Below, one piece after another: positions 1 to 6,020 of a DNA stretch of 15,628 bases; position 1 is the first letter of the stretch; each line of letters starts with the position of its first letter. Made by a program: the position numbers and the translations under genes. This stretch comes from Flavobacteriaceae bacterium (GTDB lineage: Bacteria > Bacteroidota > Bacteroidia > Flavobacteriales > Flavobacteriaceae). The DNA is taken from the NCBI GenBank assembly GCA_949507465.1, contig CATEMS010000034.1, positions 1 through 15,628 on the forward strand. The letters are read 5' to 3'. The notes under the pieces were generated by a model. The model worked only from the letters and a program-made list of their open reading frames with translations. It was not told where the DNA came from and searched no databases.

Positions 1-6
1 TAAATT

Positions 7-351
7 ATGCCAAGATCAGTAAACAGCGTTGCCAAAAGAGCACGTAGAAAAAAAGTATTAAAACAAGCCAAAGGTTACTTTGGAAGAAGAAAGAATGTTT
101 GGACGGTAGCCAAAAATGCGGTAGACAAAGCAATGTCTTACTCATACAGAGACCGTAGAAACAAAAAAAGAACCTTCAGAGCATTGTGGATCACACGTAT
201 CAATGCGGGTGCACGTCAACACGGAATGTCTTACTCTCAATTTATGGGAGGGATAAAAACAGCAGGAATTGAACTCAACCGCAAGGTGCTTGCAGACCTA
301 GCCATGAATCATCCTGAAGCTTTTGCAGCAATTGTAAAAAAAGTAAAATAA
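7..351 (+). CDS. rplT: 50S ribosomal protein L20
   Basis: This is ribosomal protein L20, a 23S rRNA-binding protein needed for early assembly of the large ribosomal subunit. The 114 residues match the family over the full length. They include the basic N-terminal helix (residues 9-26, with KRARRKKVLKQAKGY) and the conserved segments YRDRRNKKRTFRALWITRINA and ILADLA-like KVLADLAMNHPEAF. The length is normal for the family. The ATG at base 7 gives the expected N-terminus (MPRSVNSVAKRARRKK). In most bacteria rplT is the last gene of an infC-rpmI-rplT operon; the upstream genes would lie outside this window. A strong intrinsic terminator follows 33 bases after the stop, consistent with rplT closing its operon. 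Confidence 0.98.
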   Translation: MPRSVNSVAKRARRKKVLKQAKGYFGRRKNVWTVAKNAVDKAMSYSYRDRRNKKRTFRALWITRINAGARQHGMSYSQFMGGIKTAGIELNRKVLADLAMNHPEAFAAIVKKVK

Positions 352-378
352 GACAGTCCAATAATCATATTATTTCGT

Positions 379-413
379 AAAAAATCCCGCTGCAAATGCA
401 GCGGGATTTTTTT
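379..413. terminator. Strong bidirectional intrinsic terminator after rplT
   Basis: A perfect GC-rich stem lies at 384-393 (TCCCGCTGC arm) and 398-407, with a four-base loop (AAAT). It is flanked by a run of A at 379-384 and a run of T at 407-413, so it can end transcription from either side. It ends the rplT transcript on the plus strand. Confidence 0.93.
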
Positions 414-439
414 ATAGGGTTTTAGACAAAATTGAAACT

Positions 440-475
440 AAAAAAGCTCCATTGACAAATAGTAATGGAGCTTTA
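440..475 (-). terminator. Intrinsic terminator for the small minus-strand gene
   Basis: An 11-base stem (443-453 paired with 464-474, AAAGCTCCATT arm) has a ten-base loop. On the minus strand it is followed by six T (bases 445-440). It lies 20 bases downstream of the stop of the 88-residue minus-strand gene and ends that transcript. Confidence 0.85.
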
Positions 476-494
476 ATGTATGCAAAATTATAGG

Positions 495-761
495 TTACAT
501 TTTGTTAATTCTTTCTATAAGAGCTCTTCCTTTTGCCTCAAGCTCTTGATTTACTGCTTTGAAATGAGCTTTTGCATCTTTAAGGTCTCTTTGATTTACC
601 TTTACTATCAATTCGTCGAAGGCAGTAATTGCGTCATCAATGATAGATTGTGACTCTTTAGTGTCTTTTGCAGGATTTGTTAACTCCCATATATATACAG
701 CTTCAATGATATCTCCCATAACGTAGTTGATATCTTTTTTTAAATCTCTTTTATTTGCCAT
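495..761 (-). CDS. Small conserved flavobacterial protein of unknown function (88 aa)
   Basis: I do not recognise a named family with known function. The 88 residues are highly charged and predicted almost wholly helical, with no signal peptide, no membrane segment, no cysteine and no obvious catalytic motif. The C-terminal half (about residues 45-88) has spacing compatible with an amphipathic or coiled helix (AFDELIVKVNQRDLKDAKAHFKAV and onward). From memory, similar proteins beginning MANKRDLKKDINYV are common and unannotated in Flavobacteriaceae; this is recall, not a search. Its reality is supported by the ATG start, a dedicated terminator downstream (440-475) and codon use like its neighbours. 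It lies 111 bases downstream of idi on the same strand and could be transcribed alone or with it. Confidence 0.85.
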   Translation of the reverse strand: MANKRDLKKDINYVMGDIIEAVYIWELTNPAKDTKESQSIIDDAITAFDELIVKVNQRDLKDAKAHFKAVNQELEAKGRALIERINKM

Positions 762-807
762 AATGTGTACGCTACTCGCGGTTTATAAATTAGTAATTAA
801 TACATAG

Positions 808-815
808 CAAAAATA
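808..815 (-). promoter_or_regulatory. Possible -7 promoter element of the 88-aa gene
   Basis: On the minus strand the bases read TATTTTTG, a match to the Bacteroidota -7 consensus TAnnTTTG, 46 bases before the start codon. A TTTG lies 25 bases further upstream, which is too far for a good -33, so the call is weak. Confidence 0.35.
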
Positions 816-872
816 CAAACTCTTGTAGAATATACCCTTGCAAAGTCTTGCAGATTTTTACATTACAAGTAG

Positions 873-1391
873 TTAAAGATGTATGTGACTATAGAATTTA
901 TCAAATATTATTTTAAACCAAACAGTGTACTGATCGGGATGTGCTATAATATCTGCTTTAACTTCATCTACCGCCATCCACTTCCATGCCGCCACCTCAT
1001 CTTGATTTATAACAGGGGCGCCGCAATAATTACCTAGCATAATATGATCTAACTCATGTTCTGTTAATCCATTATCAAAGGGTGCTTTATAAATAAAGGA
1101 GGTAGCATGTGTAAGATCTGTAACAAACCCCATCTCTTCTTGTAATCTTCTTTTGCCAGCCTGGATATTAGACTCCCCATCACGTTGATGACTGCAACAG
1201 GTATTGGTCCAAAGGCCAGGAGAATGATATTTGTGAAGAGCGCGTTGTTGCAACATCAAATCTCCATTATCATTGAGTATAAACACAGAAAAAGCTCTGT
1301 GTAAGATTCCTTTTTCATGAGCTTCCATTTTTGGCATAAGCCCAATTTGTATGTCATTTTGATTAACTAAAATCACTAATTCTTCTGCCAT
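873..1391 (-). CDS. idi: Isopentenyl-diphosphate delta-isomerase, type 1
   Basis: This Nudix-fold enzyme interconverts isopentenyl diphosphate and dimethylallyl diphosphate in the cytoplasm, supplying the starter unit for menaquinone, undecaprenyl and carotenoid chains. The 172 residues match the type 1 family. Metal-ligand candidates are H25, H31 and H68, with E111 and E113 in GLTEHELDH. The catalytic cysteine lies in WTNTCCSH (C66). The Nudix-like helix GESNIQAGKRRLQEEMGF spans 72-89. The length is close to the E. coli enzyme. The ATG at 1391 gives an N-terminus that begins shortly before the first conserved strand. No other isoprenoid gene is adjacent. A -7 element (1414-1421) lies just upstream. 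Confidence 0.96.
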   Translation of the reverse strand: MAEELVILVNQNDIQIGLMPKMEAHEKGILHRAFSVFILNDNGDLMLQQRALHKYHSPGLWTNTCCSHQRDGESNIQAGKRRLQEEMGFVTDLTHATSFIYKAPFDNGLTEHELDHIMLGNYCGAPVINQDEVAAWKWMAVDEVKADIIAHPDQYTVWFKIIFDKFYSHIHL

Positions 1392-1413
1392 ATAATATGT
1401 GTATGCTTTTTCT

Positions 1414-1421
1414 CAAAACTA
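1414..1421 (-). promoter_or_regulatory. -7 promoter element upstream of idi
   Basis: On the minus strand the bases read TAGTTTTG, an exact match to TAnnTTTG, 22 bases before the idi ATG. No TTG is seen at the -33 position, so strength is uncertain. The 5' untranslated leader would be very short, about 15-20 bases. Confidence 0.5.
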
Positions 1422-1583
1422 CAAAAACATCCGGTAAGAGTAAAGCCTAAAAATTGTAAGTTATATCGAGAATGAAATAATTTAAATACCACAGTACAAC
1501 CAATCCTGAAAAATCCAAAAACTGAGAATGTTTTACAAGAGACAAAAAAAGTAAAATCGAGCAAGCAAACTCATACAAAAGCA

Positions 1584-1591
1584 TATCTTTG
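1584..1591 (+). promoter_or_regulatory. -7 promoter element of the SulP transporter gene
   Basis: TATCTTTG matches TAnnTTTG exactly. It overlaps a TTG codon at 1589 that is in frame with the transporter. Transcription would start near 1596-1599, downstream of that TTG, so the ATG at 1613 is the more likely translation start. The -33 box is not recognisable. Confidence 0.55.
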
Positions 1592-1612
1592 CGGCTTGAA
1601 AAAAACCAAGGT

Positions 1613-3232
1613 ATGCTACTACAAAAAACCATAAAAAATTTCACCCAAAACCCTAAAAATGATATCCTATCTGGATTAACAGTTGCACTTGCCCTGGTGC
1701 CAGAAGCTGTTGCTTTTGCATTTGTTGCAGGCATAGATCCACTGGTGGGTTTATATGGCGCATTTATGATGGGTATTGTGACCGCACTCTTTGGTGGTAG
1801 ACCTGGTATGATTAGTGGAGCAACAGGTGCCATGGCAGTAGTAATGGTTTTTCTTGTTCAAAAAGGAAATCAGGTTGGAGATGCATTATCCACTCCTGTT
1901 GAAAACCTAGGCTTACAATGGCTATTTATAACCTTGTTGATTGTTGGAGCAATTCAAATTTTAGCAGGGGTTTTGAAATTAGGAAAATTTGTAAGGCTTA
2001 TACCCCACCCTGTAATGATGGGATTTGTAAATGGGTTGGCTATTGTTATCTTTTTATCTCAACTGGGTTTGTTTAAAGAAAACATTCAAGGAGAAATGCA
2101 ATGGATGTCTGGAGAAAATCTTTGGATGATGCTTGGGCTTGTTTGCCTGACCATGGGTATTATGTATGGCCTTCCAAAACTTACCAAAAAAATTCCTGCG
2201 GCACTTGTTGCCATTGTTATTGTTGCCGCCATTGTGATCTTTGGAAATATAGAAGTGTCTACAGTTGGCTCTTTTATAAAAGATGGAGGTGGTGAAGGGC
2301 TGCAAGGAGGCTTACCTAGTTTTCAAGACCAAATATTCACCTTATTTTATACCCTTGAAGGGCACTGGGGGCTGATTGGCTCAACAGCATTTATTCTTGC
2401 AGCTGTTGGCCTTATAGAAAGCCTTATGACTCTTAATCTGATTGACGAGATGACCCAAACACGTGGAAGTGGTAACCGTGAGTGTGTAGCACAAGGTGGT
2501 GCCAATATCTTAAATGGCTTGTTTGGAGGCATGGGTGGTTGTGCCATGATTGGGCAGTCAATAATCAATGTGAATTCTGGAGGTCGTGGCCGCTTATCTG
2601 GTGCTACGGCAGCAATAGCATTACTATGTTTTGTACTCTTTGGGGCGCCGCTAATAGAACAAATTCCAATTGCAGCTCTTGTGGGTGTCATGTTTATGGT
2701 CGTTATTGGCACTTTTGCTTGGAGTAGTTTTAGAATTTTACATAAAATCCCTCGCACAGATGCGGTTGTTCTTATTGCCGTTTCTGCCATCACAGTTTGG
2801 CAAGATTTAGCGATTGCAGTTATAGCTGGTGTTATAATGAGTGCACTGTCTTTTGCCTGGAAAAGTGCAACAATGATTAGAGCAAGAAAACGCATCAAAG
2901 AGGATGGAACAAAAGTATATGAGATCTGGGGGCCACTGTTTTTTGGATCATCCACTGGATTTAATAGTAAGTTTGATATTTCTAATGATCCGCAACACAT
3001 AGAAATAGATTTTATAGAATCTAAGGTCTCAGATCATTCTGGGGTTGAAGCGCTGCGCGGTGTCTCAAACAAATACCTCGAGTCAGGTAAAAAAGTAACC
3101 CTAACCCATTTGAGTCCAGACTGCAAGGCGATGCTTCTTAAATGGAATCCTGAGTTTAAAACTATTATTAAAGATGCTATTGATGATCCTCGCTATCATG
3201 TAGTTACAGATATGATGGATGCAGAGGTGTAA
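1613..3232 (+). CDS. SulP-family inorganic anion transporter with STAS domain
   Basis: This is an inner-membrane SLC26/SulP transporter of 539 residues. The N-terminal part (about 15-420) holds the multi-helix transport domain, with family segments such as ILSGLTVALALVPEAVAFAF, FGGRPGMISGATGA, HPVMMGFVNGLAI and GGMGGCAMIGQSIINVNSGGRGRLSG. A cytoplasmic STAS domain follows (about 432-530; IEIDFIESKVSDHSGVEAL). Family members carry sulfate, bicarbonate or dicarboxylates, and the substrate cannot be read from the sequence. No sulfate-assimilation gene or carbonic anhydrase is adjacent. An in-frame TTG at 1589 would add eight residues, but it lies inside the -7 promoter element, so the ATG at 1613 is chosen. 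The gene converges on csaA with 31 bases between them and no clear terminator. Confidence 0.94.
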   Translation: MLLQKTIKNFTQNPKNDILSGLTVALALVPEAVAFAFVAGIDPLVGLYGAFMMGIVTALFGGRPGMISGATGAMAVVMVFLVQKGNQVGDALSTPVENLGLQWLFITLLIVGAIQILAGVLKLGKFVRLIPHPVMMGFVNGLAIVIFLSQLGLFKENIQGEMQWMSGENLWMMLGLVCLTMGIMYGLPKLTKKIPAALVAIVIVAAIVIFGNIEVSTVGSFIKDGGGEGLQGGLPSFQDQIFTLFYTLEGHWGLIGSTAFILAAVGLIESLMTLNLIDEMTQTRGSGNRECVAQGGANILNGLFGGMGGCAMIGQSIINVNSGGRGRLSGATAAIALLCFVLFGAPLIEQIPIAALVGVMFMVVIGTFAWSSFRILHKIPRTDAVVLIAVSAITVWQDLAIAVIAGVIMSALSFAWKSATMIRARKRIKEDGTKVYEIWGPLFFGSSTGFNSKFDISNDPQHIEIDFIESKVSDHSGVEALRGVSNKYLESGKKVTLTHLSPDCKAMLLKWNPEFKTIIKDAIDDPRYHVVTDMMDAEV

Positions 3233-3263
3233 GCAATAATACACTTGTTTTTTATGGATAGTC

Positions 3264-3596
3264 TTAACTAATTTGCAAACCATTTTCAACCTTTACATCA
3301 GGATGCAATAGCCTCACATCTTTACCTGAGACAGCCCCTAAAACTAAACACTCACTCATTATGGGGCCTATCTGTTTGGGTGGAAAATTTACCACACCTA
3401 CAATTTGTCTTCCTATTAAATCTTCTTTTGTGTATAAACTAGTGATTTGTGCTGAAGTCTTTTTTACGCCAATAACGTCGCCAAAATCAATGTATAATTG
3501 GTAGGATGCATTACGCGCCTGTGGAAAGTCTATGGCCCTTACAATGGTACCAATTCTCATATCTATTTTATCAAAATCATTCCAGGAGATTTCCAT
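3264..3596 (-). CDS. csaA: CsaA-type tRNA-binding-domain chaperone
   Basis: This 110-residue protein consists of one tRNA-binding (EMAP-II/Trbp111-like OB-fold) domain. It aligns from memory over its full length with Bacillus subtilis CsaA: the N-terminal FDKIDMRIGTIVRA, the ARNASYQLYIDFG segment, the GVKKTSAQIT motif, and IGRQIVGVVNFPPKQIGP followed by SECLVLGAV. CsaA forms dimers and has been described as an export-related chaperone that also binds tRNA; which role applies here is not visible. The ATG at 3596 gives the usual N-terminus. The gene is divergent from the thioredoxin-like gene, with 75 bases between the two start codons that contain several TATCTT/AAGATA inverted repeats. No close match to the -7 consensus was found on its strand. 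Confidence 0.92.
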   Translation of the reverse strand: MEISWNDFDKIDMRIGTIVRAIDFPQARNASYQLYIDFGDVIGVKKTSAQITSLYTKEDLIGRQIVGVVNFPPKQIGPIMSECLVLGAVSGKDVRLLHPDVKVENGLQIS

Positions 3597-3608
3597 GTGT
3601 TAAATTTG

Positions 3609-3647
3609 TATCTAAGATAGTACTTAAAGAGCTATCTTGTATCTTAG
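3609..3647. repeat. Cluster of TATCTT/AAGATA inverted repeats between divergent genes
   Basis: TATCTAAGATA (3609-3619) is a palindrome around a single central base. AAGATAG (3614-3620) is complementary to CTATCTT (3632-3638). CTAAGATA (3612-3619) is complementary to TATCTTAG (3640-3647). TATCTTAG is also one mismatch from the -7 consensus TAnnTTTG for the plus-strand thioredoxin-like gene. The cluster lies midway between the csaA and thioredoxin-like start codons and may be an operator, or may simply form RNA hairpins in the leader. Confidence 0.45.
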
Positions 3648-3671
3648 CATCTTATATAAAAATAAAAAAAA

Positions 3672-4229
3672 ATGTCATTAACACCTTCCACCATGTTGCC
3701 CCTTGACACAAAGGCGCCAAACTTCACATTGATTGATACCATAACTAACACCTTAACAAGTCTAGAAGATGTTACAGGTAAAAAAGGAACTGTTGTTATG
3801 TTTATCTGTAATCATTGTCCTTTTGTAAAACATGTAAATCAGGAGCTGGTACGATTATGTAATGATTACAGAGTGATGGGTTTTGGCTTTGTAGCTATAA
3901 GTAGCAACAACGTAGAGAATTATCCAGAAGATAGCCCAGAACAAATGCGAAAAACTGCCAGAGAACAAGGCTATCCCTTTGCTTATTTATATGATGCTAC
4001 CCAAGAGGTGGCTAAAGCCTATAAGGCGGCATGTACCCCAGATTTTTATTTGTTTGACCAGGCCAAAAAACTTGTATATCGTGGTCAACTAGACAACTCT
4101 AGACCTGGAAACGGGATTCCTGTAAACGGAAGAGATCTAAGAGAAGCTATGGATCATATTCTTAACAACAGACCTCAGCAAAAAGATCAAAAGCCAAGTA
4201 TTGGTTGTAACATTAAATGGAAGAAATAA
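3672..4229 (+). CDS. Thioredoxin-like (AhpC/TSA, redoxin-type) protein
   Basis: This 185-residue protein has a thioredoxin fold. The N-terminus LPLDTKAPNFTLIDT resembles peroxiredoxin/redoxin domains. A CxxC redox motif, CNHC (C46, C49), sits in VVMFICNHCPFVKHV. Another cysteine (C121) comes just before the conserved TP that supplies the cis-proline (AACTPDFYLFD), followed by a strand (LVYRGQLDNSRPGNG). It has no signal peptide, so it should act in the cytoplasm as a thiol oxidoreductase; the substrate is unknown. This TlpA/ResA-like cytoplasmic family is widespread in Bacteroidota. The ATG at 3672 is chosen; the in-frame ATG at 3693 would drop seven residues and leave the domain intact. The gene converges on the YfiT-like gene and is divergent from csaA. 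Confidence 0.88.
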   Translation: MSLTPSTMLPLDTKAPNFTLIDTITNTLTSLEDVTGKKGTVVMFICNHCPFVKHVNQELVRLCNDYRVMGFGFVAISSNNVENYPEDSPEQMRKTAREQGYPFAYLYDATQEVAKAYKAACTPDFYLFDQAKKLVYRGQLDNSRPGNGIPVNGRDLREAMDHILNNRPQQKDQKPSIGCNIKWKK

Positions 4230-4261
4230 GCATCCAATAGTTATAAAACAGATTAGCAAGT

Positions 4262-4298
4262 AAAAAACCTAGAATCATATGCTGCTCTTCTAGGATTT
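4262..4298 (-). terminator. Intrinsic terminator of the YfiT-like gene
   Basis: A stem of seven pairs, CCTAGAA (4268-4274) with TTCTAGG (4288-4294), has a 13-base loop. On the minus strand it is followed by six T (bases 4267-4262). It lies 22 bases past the stop of the YfiT-like gene. In the plus direction the trailing sequence is only weakly T-rich, so its effect on the thioredoxin-like transcript is uncertain. Confidence 0.7.
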
Positions 4299-4319
4299 AA
4301 ATATAATATATGTTTGTGC

Positions 4320-4838
4320 CTACAAGGCATTTTTGATGTGCATGAAATGGTGCATGCTATGCCAGGCATAGGTTAAAGCCATTTCTTTGATACTTACCCC
4401 AGCGCTTGTTTTTGGATGGATATACACTCTATTCCATTGCTTCCCATTGATGCGATGCAGAATGTAAACAATCTTGTGATGTAACATTTCTATATGGGTT
4501 AATGACCATGCTATAGGAGCTGTTTTATAATCATCCATTGCGGCAAATAAATCCTGATCATATGATTTTACAATGGGAGCATCTTCTGTCAATGCCCAGC
4601 GCATTCTATTGTAGCAATGGCTGTGTGAATCTGAAATATGATGTATTAATTGACGTAAGGACCATCCACCCGCTCTGTAAGGAGTATCTAGCTTAGCTTC
4701 TGTGACATCTAATAAGGTCATCTTTAATTGTTGCGGAAATACTCGCAGCACCTCAATGGCCTCAGAAACTTGTGCAGGGGTTATCTTCTCTGGAATTAAA
4801 AGCTTTCCTATGGGATATTGTATGGATGTTTGGATCAT
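4320..4838 (-). CDS. YfiT-family putative bacillithiol S-transferase (DinB-like)
   Basis: This 172-residue DinB-fold four-helix protein closely follows B. subtilis YfiT as I recall it: the N-terminal SIQYPIGKL, LDTPYRAGGWSLRQLIHHISDSHSHCYNRMRWALTED, and the C-terminal AWHSMHHFMHI. The three metal-binding histidines of the family are represented by H66/H67 in LIHHISDSH and by H160 and H164 in the C-terminal HSMHHFMH motif. Relatives are metal-dependent transferases that attach bacillithiol to electrophiles, or uncharacterised. Some Bacteroidota make bacillithiol, so that role is plausible but unproven here, and no bacillithiol synthesis gene is in the window. The ATG at 4838 lies only 23 bases from the terminator of the upstream gene, so its promoter must overlap that terminator or it depends on read-through. 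It has its own terminator downstream. Confidence 0.88.
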   Translation of the reverse strand: MIQTSIQYPIGKLLIPEKITPAQVSEAIEVLRVFPQQLKMTLLDVTEAKLDTPYRAGGWSLRQLIHHISDSHSHCYNRMRWALTEDAPIVKSYDQDLFAAMDDYKTAPIAWSLTHIEMLHHKIVYILHRINGKQWNRVYIHPKTSAGVSIKEMALTYAWHSMHHFMHIKNAL

Positions 4839-4860
4839 AATTTTAAATTTTCATAAAAAT

Positions 4861-4894
4861 AAAAAAACGTCTCAAGAGCATTGAGACGTTTTTT
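4861..4894 (-). terminator. Intrinsic terminator of the cyclophilin-FKBP gene
   Basis: A nine-pair stem (ACGTCTCAA 4867-4875 with 4881-4889) has a five-base loop. It is flanked by seven A on the left (4861-4867), which read as T on the minus strand, and by T on the right (4889-4894). It lies 20 bases past the stop of the minus-strand immunophilin gene. The same structure could also stop plus-strand transcripts. Confidence 0.88.
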
Positions 4895-4914
4895 ATTTAG
4901 TTATGAGAAGGTTA

Positions 4915-5847
4915 CTAACTTTTAATATCCATGAGTTCTACATCAAAGATTAATGTAGCGTTTGGAGGAATTACACCACCAGCTCCTTGGGCACCATATC
5001 CTAAATCACTTGGAATAACAAAACGTGCTTTATCACCTTTGTTTAGTAACATAATACCTTCATCCCAACCAGCAATTACGTGGCCCATACCTACCGGAAA
5101 ATCAATAGGCTTTCCTCTATCGTAGGAAGAATCAAAAGTTGATCCCTCTGGCAACATGCCTTTGTAATGAACAGAAACGGTTTGCCCAGCGGTTGGTTTC
5201 ACACCCTCTCCTTTTTGTATTATTTTAAAATAAAGACCACTGTCTGTTTTATCAAAGCCAGCTACTAGATCTTTCATAGAAGCTTCTTGCGCTGCTTTTG
5301 CTGCTGCCTCCCGCTCTGCCTTTGCGCCTGTAAATTTTCTAAAAACCTCAACTGCATTAAAGGCCTGAGCCTCCTCTCCTACTCGCAAGATTTCCATGTT
5401 CATAGTATCACCTTGAGCTACTGCGTCAACTACATCTTGCCCTTGAACAACATGACCAAAAACAGAGTGCTTATTGTCTAGCCAATTTGTTGGCACATGT
5501 GTTATAAAAAACTGACTCCCGTTGCTTGATGGACCAGAATTTGCCATAGAAAAAATACCGGGCTTATCATGTTTTAATTCTGGATGAAACTCATCGTCAA
5601 AACTATACCCTGGACCTCCCGCTCCGGTTCCAGCAGGATCTCCTCCTTGTATCATAAAATCTGGTATAACGCGGTGAAAAGTCAAACCATCGTAATAAGG
5701 TGTGCCCTGAGCCTTTGCAGTGTTTTCAAGAGTACCCTCTGCTAGTGCTACAAAATTTGCTACCGTACCTGGGGTTCTTTTGTAAGTTAGTTGTCCTAAG
5801 ATTTCTCCCTTTTCTGTTGTTATTTTAACGTAAATACCGTCTTGCAT
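4915..5847 (-). CDS. Dual-domain peptidyl-prolyl isomerase: cyclophilin fused to FKBP
   Basis: This 310-residue protein joins two unrelated prolyl isomerase folds. Residues about 5-170 are a cyclophilin with the active-site block FHRVIPDFMIQGGDP (57-71, R59, F64, Q67), SQFFI (111-115) and LDNKHSVFGHV. Residues about 171-198 are an Ala/Glu-rich helical linker. Residues about 200-308 are an FKBP domain with the pocket residues in place: Y228, F238-D239, F250, V257-I258, W261, Y284, I293 and F301. Both active sites therefore look intact. There is no signal peptide, so it should act in the cytoplasm, catalysing proline cis-trans isomerisation during folding. Dual-family immunophilins of this order have been reported in flavobacteria. 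The gene has its own promoter (5899-5929) and terminator (4861-4894), so it is a single-gene unit. Confidence 0.95.
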   Translation of the reverse strand: MQDGIYVKITTEKGEILGQLTYKRTPGTVANFVALAEGTLENTAKAQGTPYYDGLTFHRVIPDFMIQGGDPAGTGAGGPGYSFDDEFHPELKHDKPGIFSMANSGPSSNGSQFFITHVPTNWLDNKHSVFGHVVQGQDVVDAVAQGDTMNMEILRVGEEAQAFNAVEVFRKFTGAKAEREAAAKAAQEASMKDLVAGFDKTDSGLYFKIIQKGEGVKPTAGQTVSVHYKGMLPEGSTFDSSYDRGKPIDFPVGMGHVIAGWDEGIMLLNKGDKARFVIPSDLGYGAQGAGGVIPPNATLIFDVELMDIKS

Positions 5848-5898
5848 AGTCGTTTTTTATGATGATTGATCTAAGTACTGATTTGTATTTTGAAAGCG

Positions 5899-5929
5899 CA
5901 AATTTAGGGTTTATCATTACATTAGTCAA
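5899..5929 (-). promoter_or_regulatory. Promoter of the cyclophilin-FKBP gene
   Basis: On the minus strand TTG (5929-5927), a 20-base spacer and TAAATTTG (5906-5899) match the Bacteroidota consensus TTG-N19/20-TAnnTTTG. Transcription would start near 5892, giving a leader of about 45 bases before the ATG at 5847. Confidence 0.75.
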
Positions 5930-5963
5930 CACTTATTTATAAATATTTAAAGCATATCCTTCC

Positions 5964-5996
5964 AAAAAAAAAACCTACTGAATGTATCACAGTAGG
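5964..5996 (-). terminator. Intrinsic terminator of recQ
   Basis: A seven-pair stem, CCTACTG (5974-5980) with CAGTAGG (5990-5996), is followed on the minus strand by ten T (bases 5973-5964). It lies 24 bases past the recQ stop. Confidence 0.88.
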
Positions 5997-6020
5997 AGTT
6001 GTAATGATAAGTAGGTATTT

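Noticed and set aside
1589..1612. TTG at 1589 as start of the SulP transporter, adding eight residues
   Set aside because: The TTG is part of the -7 promoter element TATCTTTG (1584-1591), so it would not be in the transcript. ATG 1613 follows at a fitting distance.
1376..1833. Two overlapping minus-strand open frames between idi and the SulP gene
   Set aside because: They overlap the promoters of both neighbours and the start of the SulP gene, and their translations look random.
2347..3000. 217-codon open frame on the minus strand
   Set aside because: It lies wholly antisense to the SulP gene, has low-complexity Ile/Pro/Ala/Thr composition typical of a shadow frame, and resembles no family.
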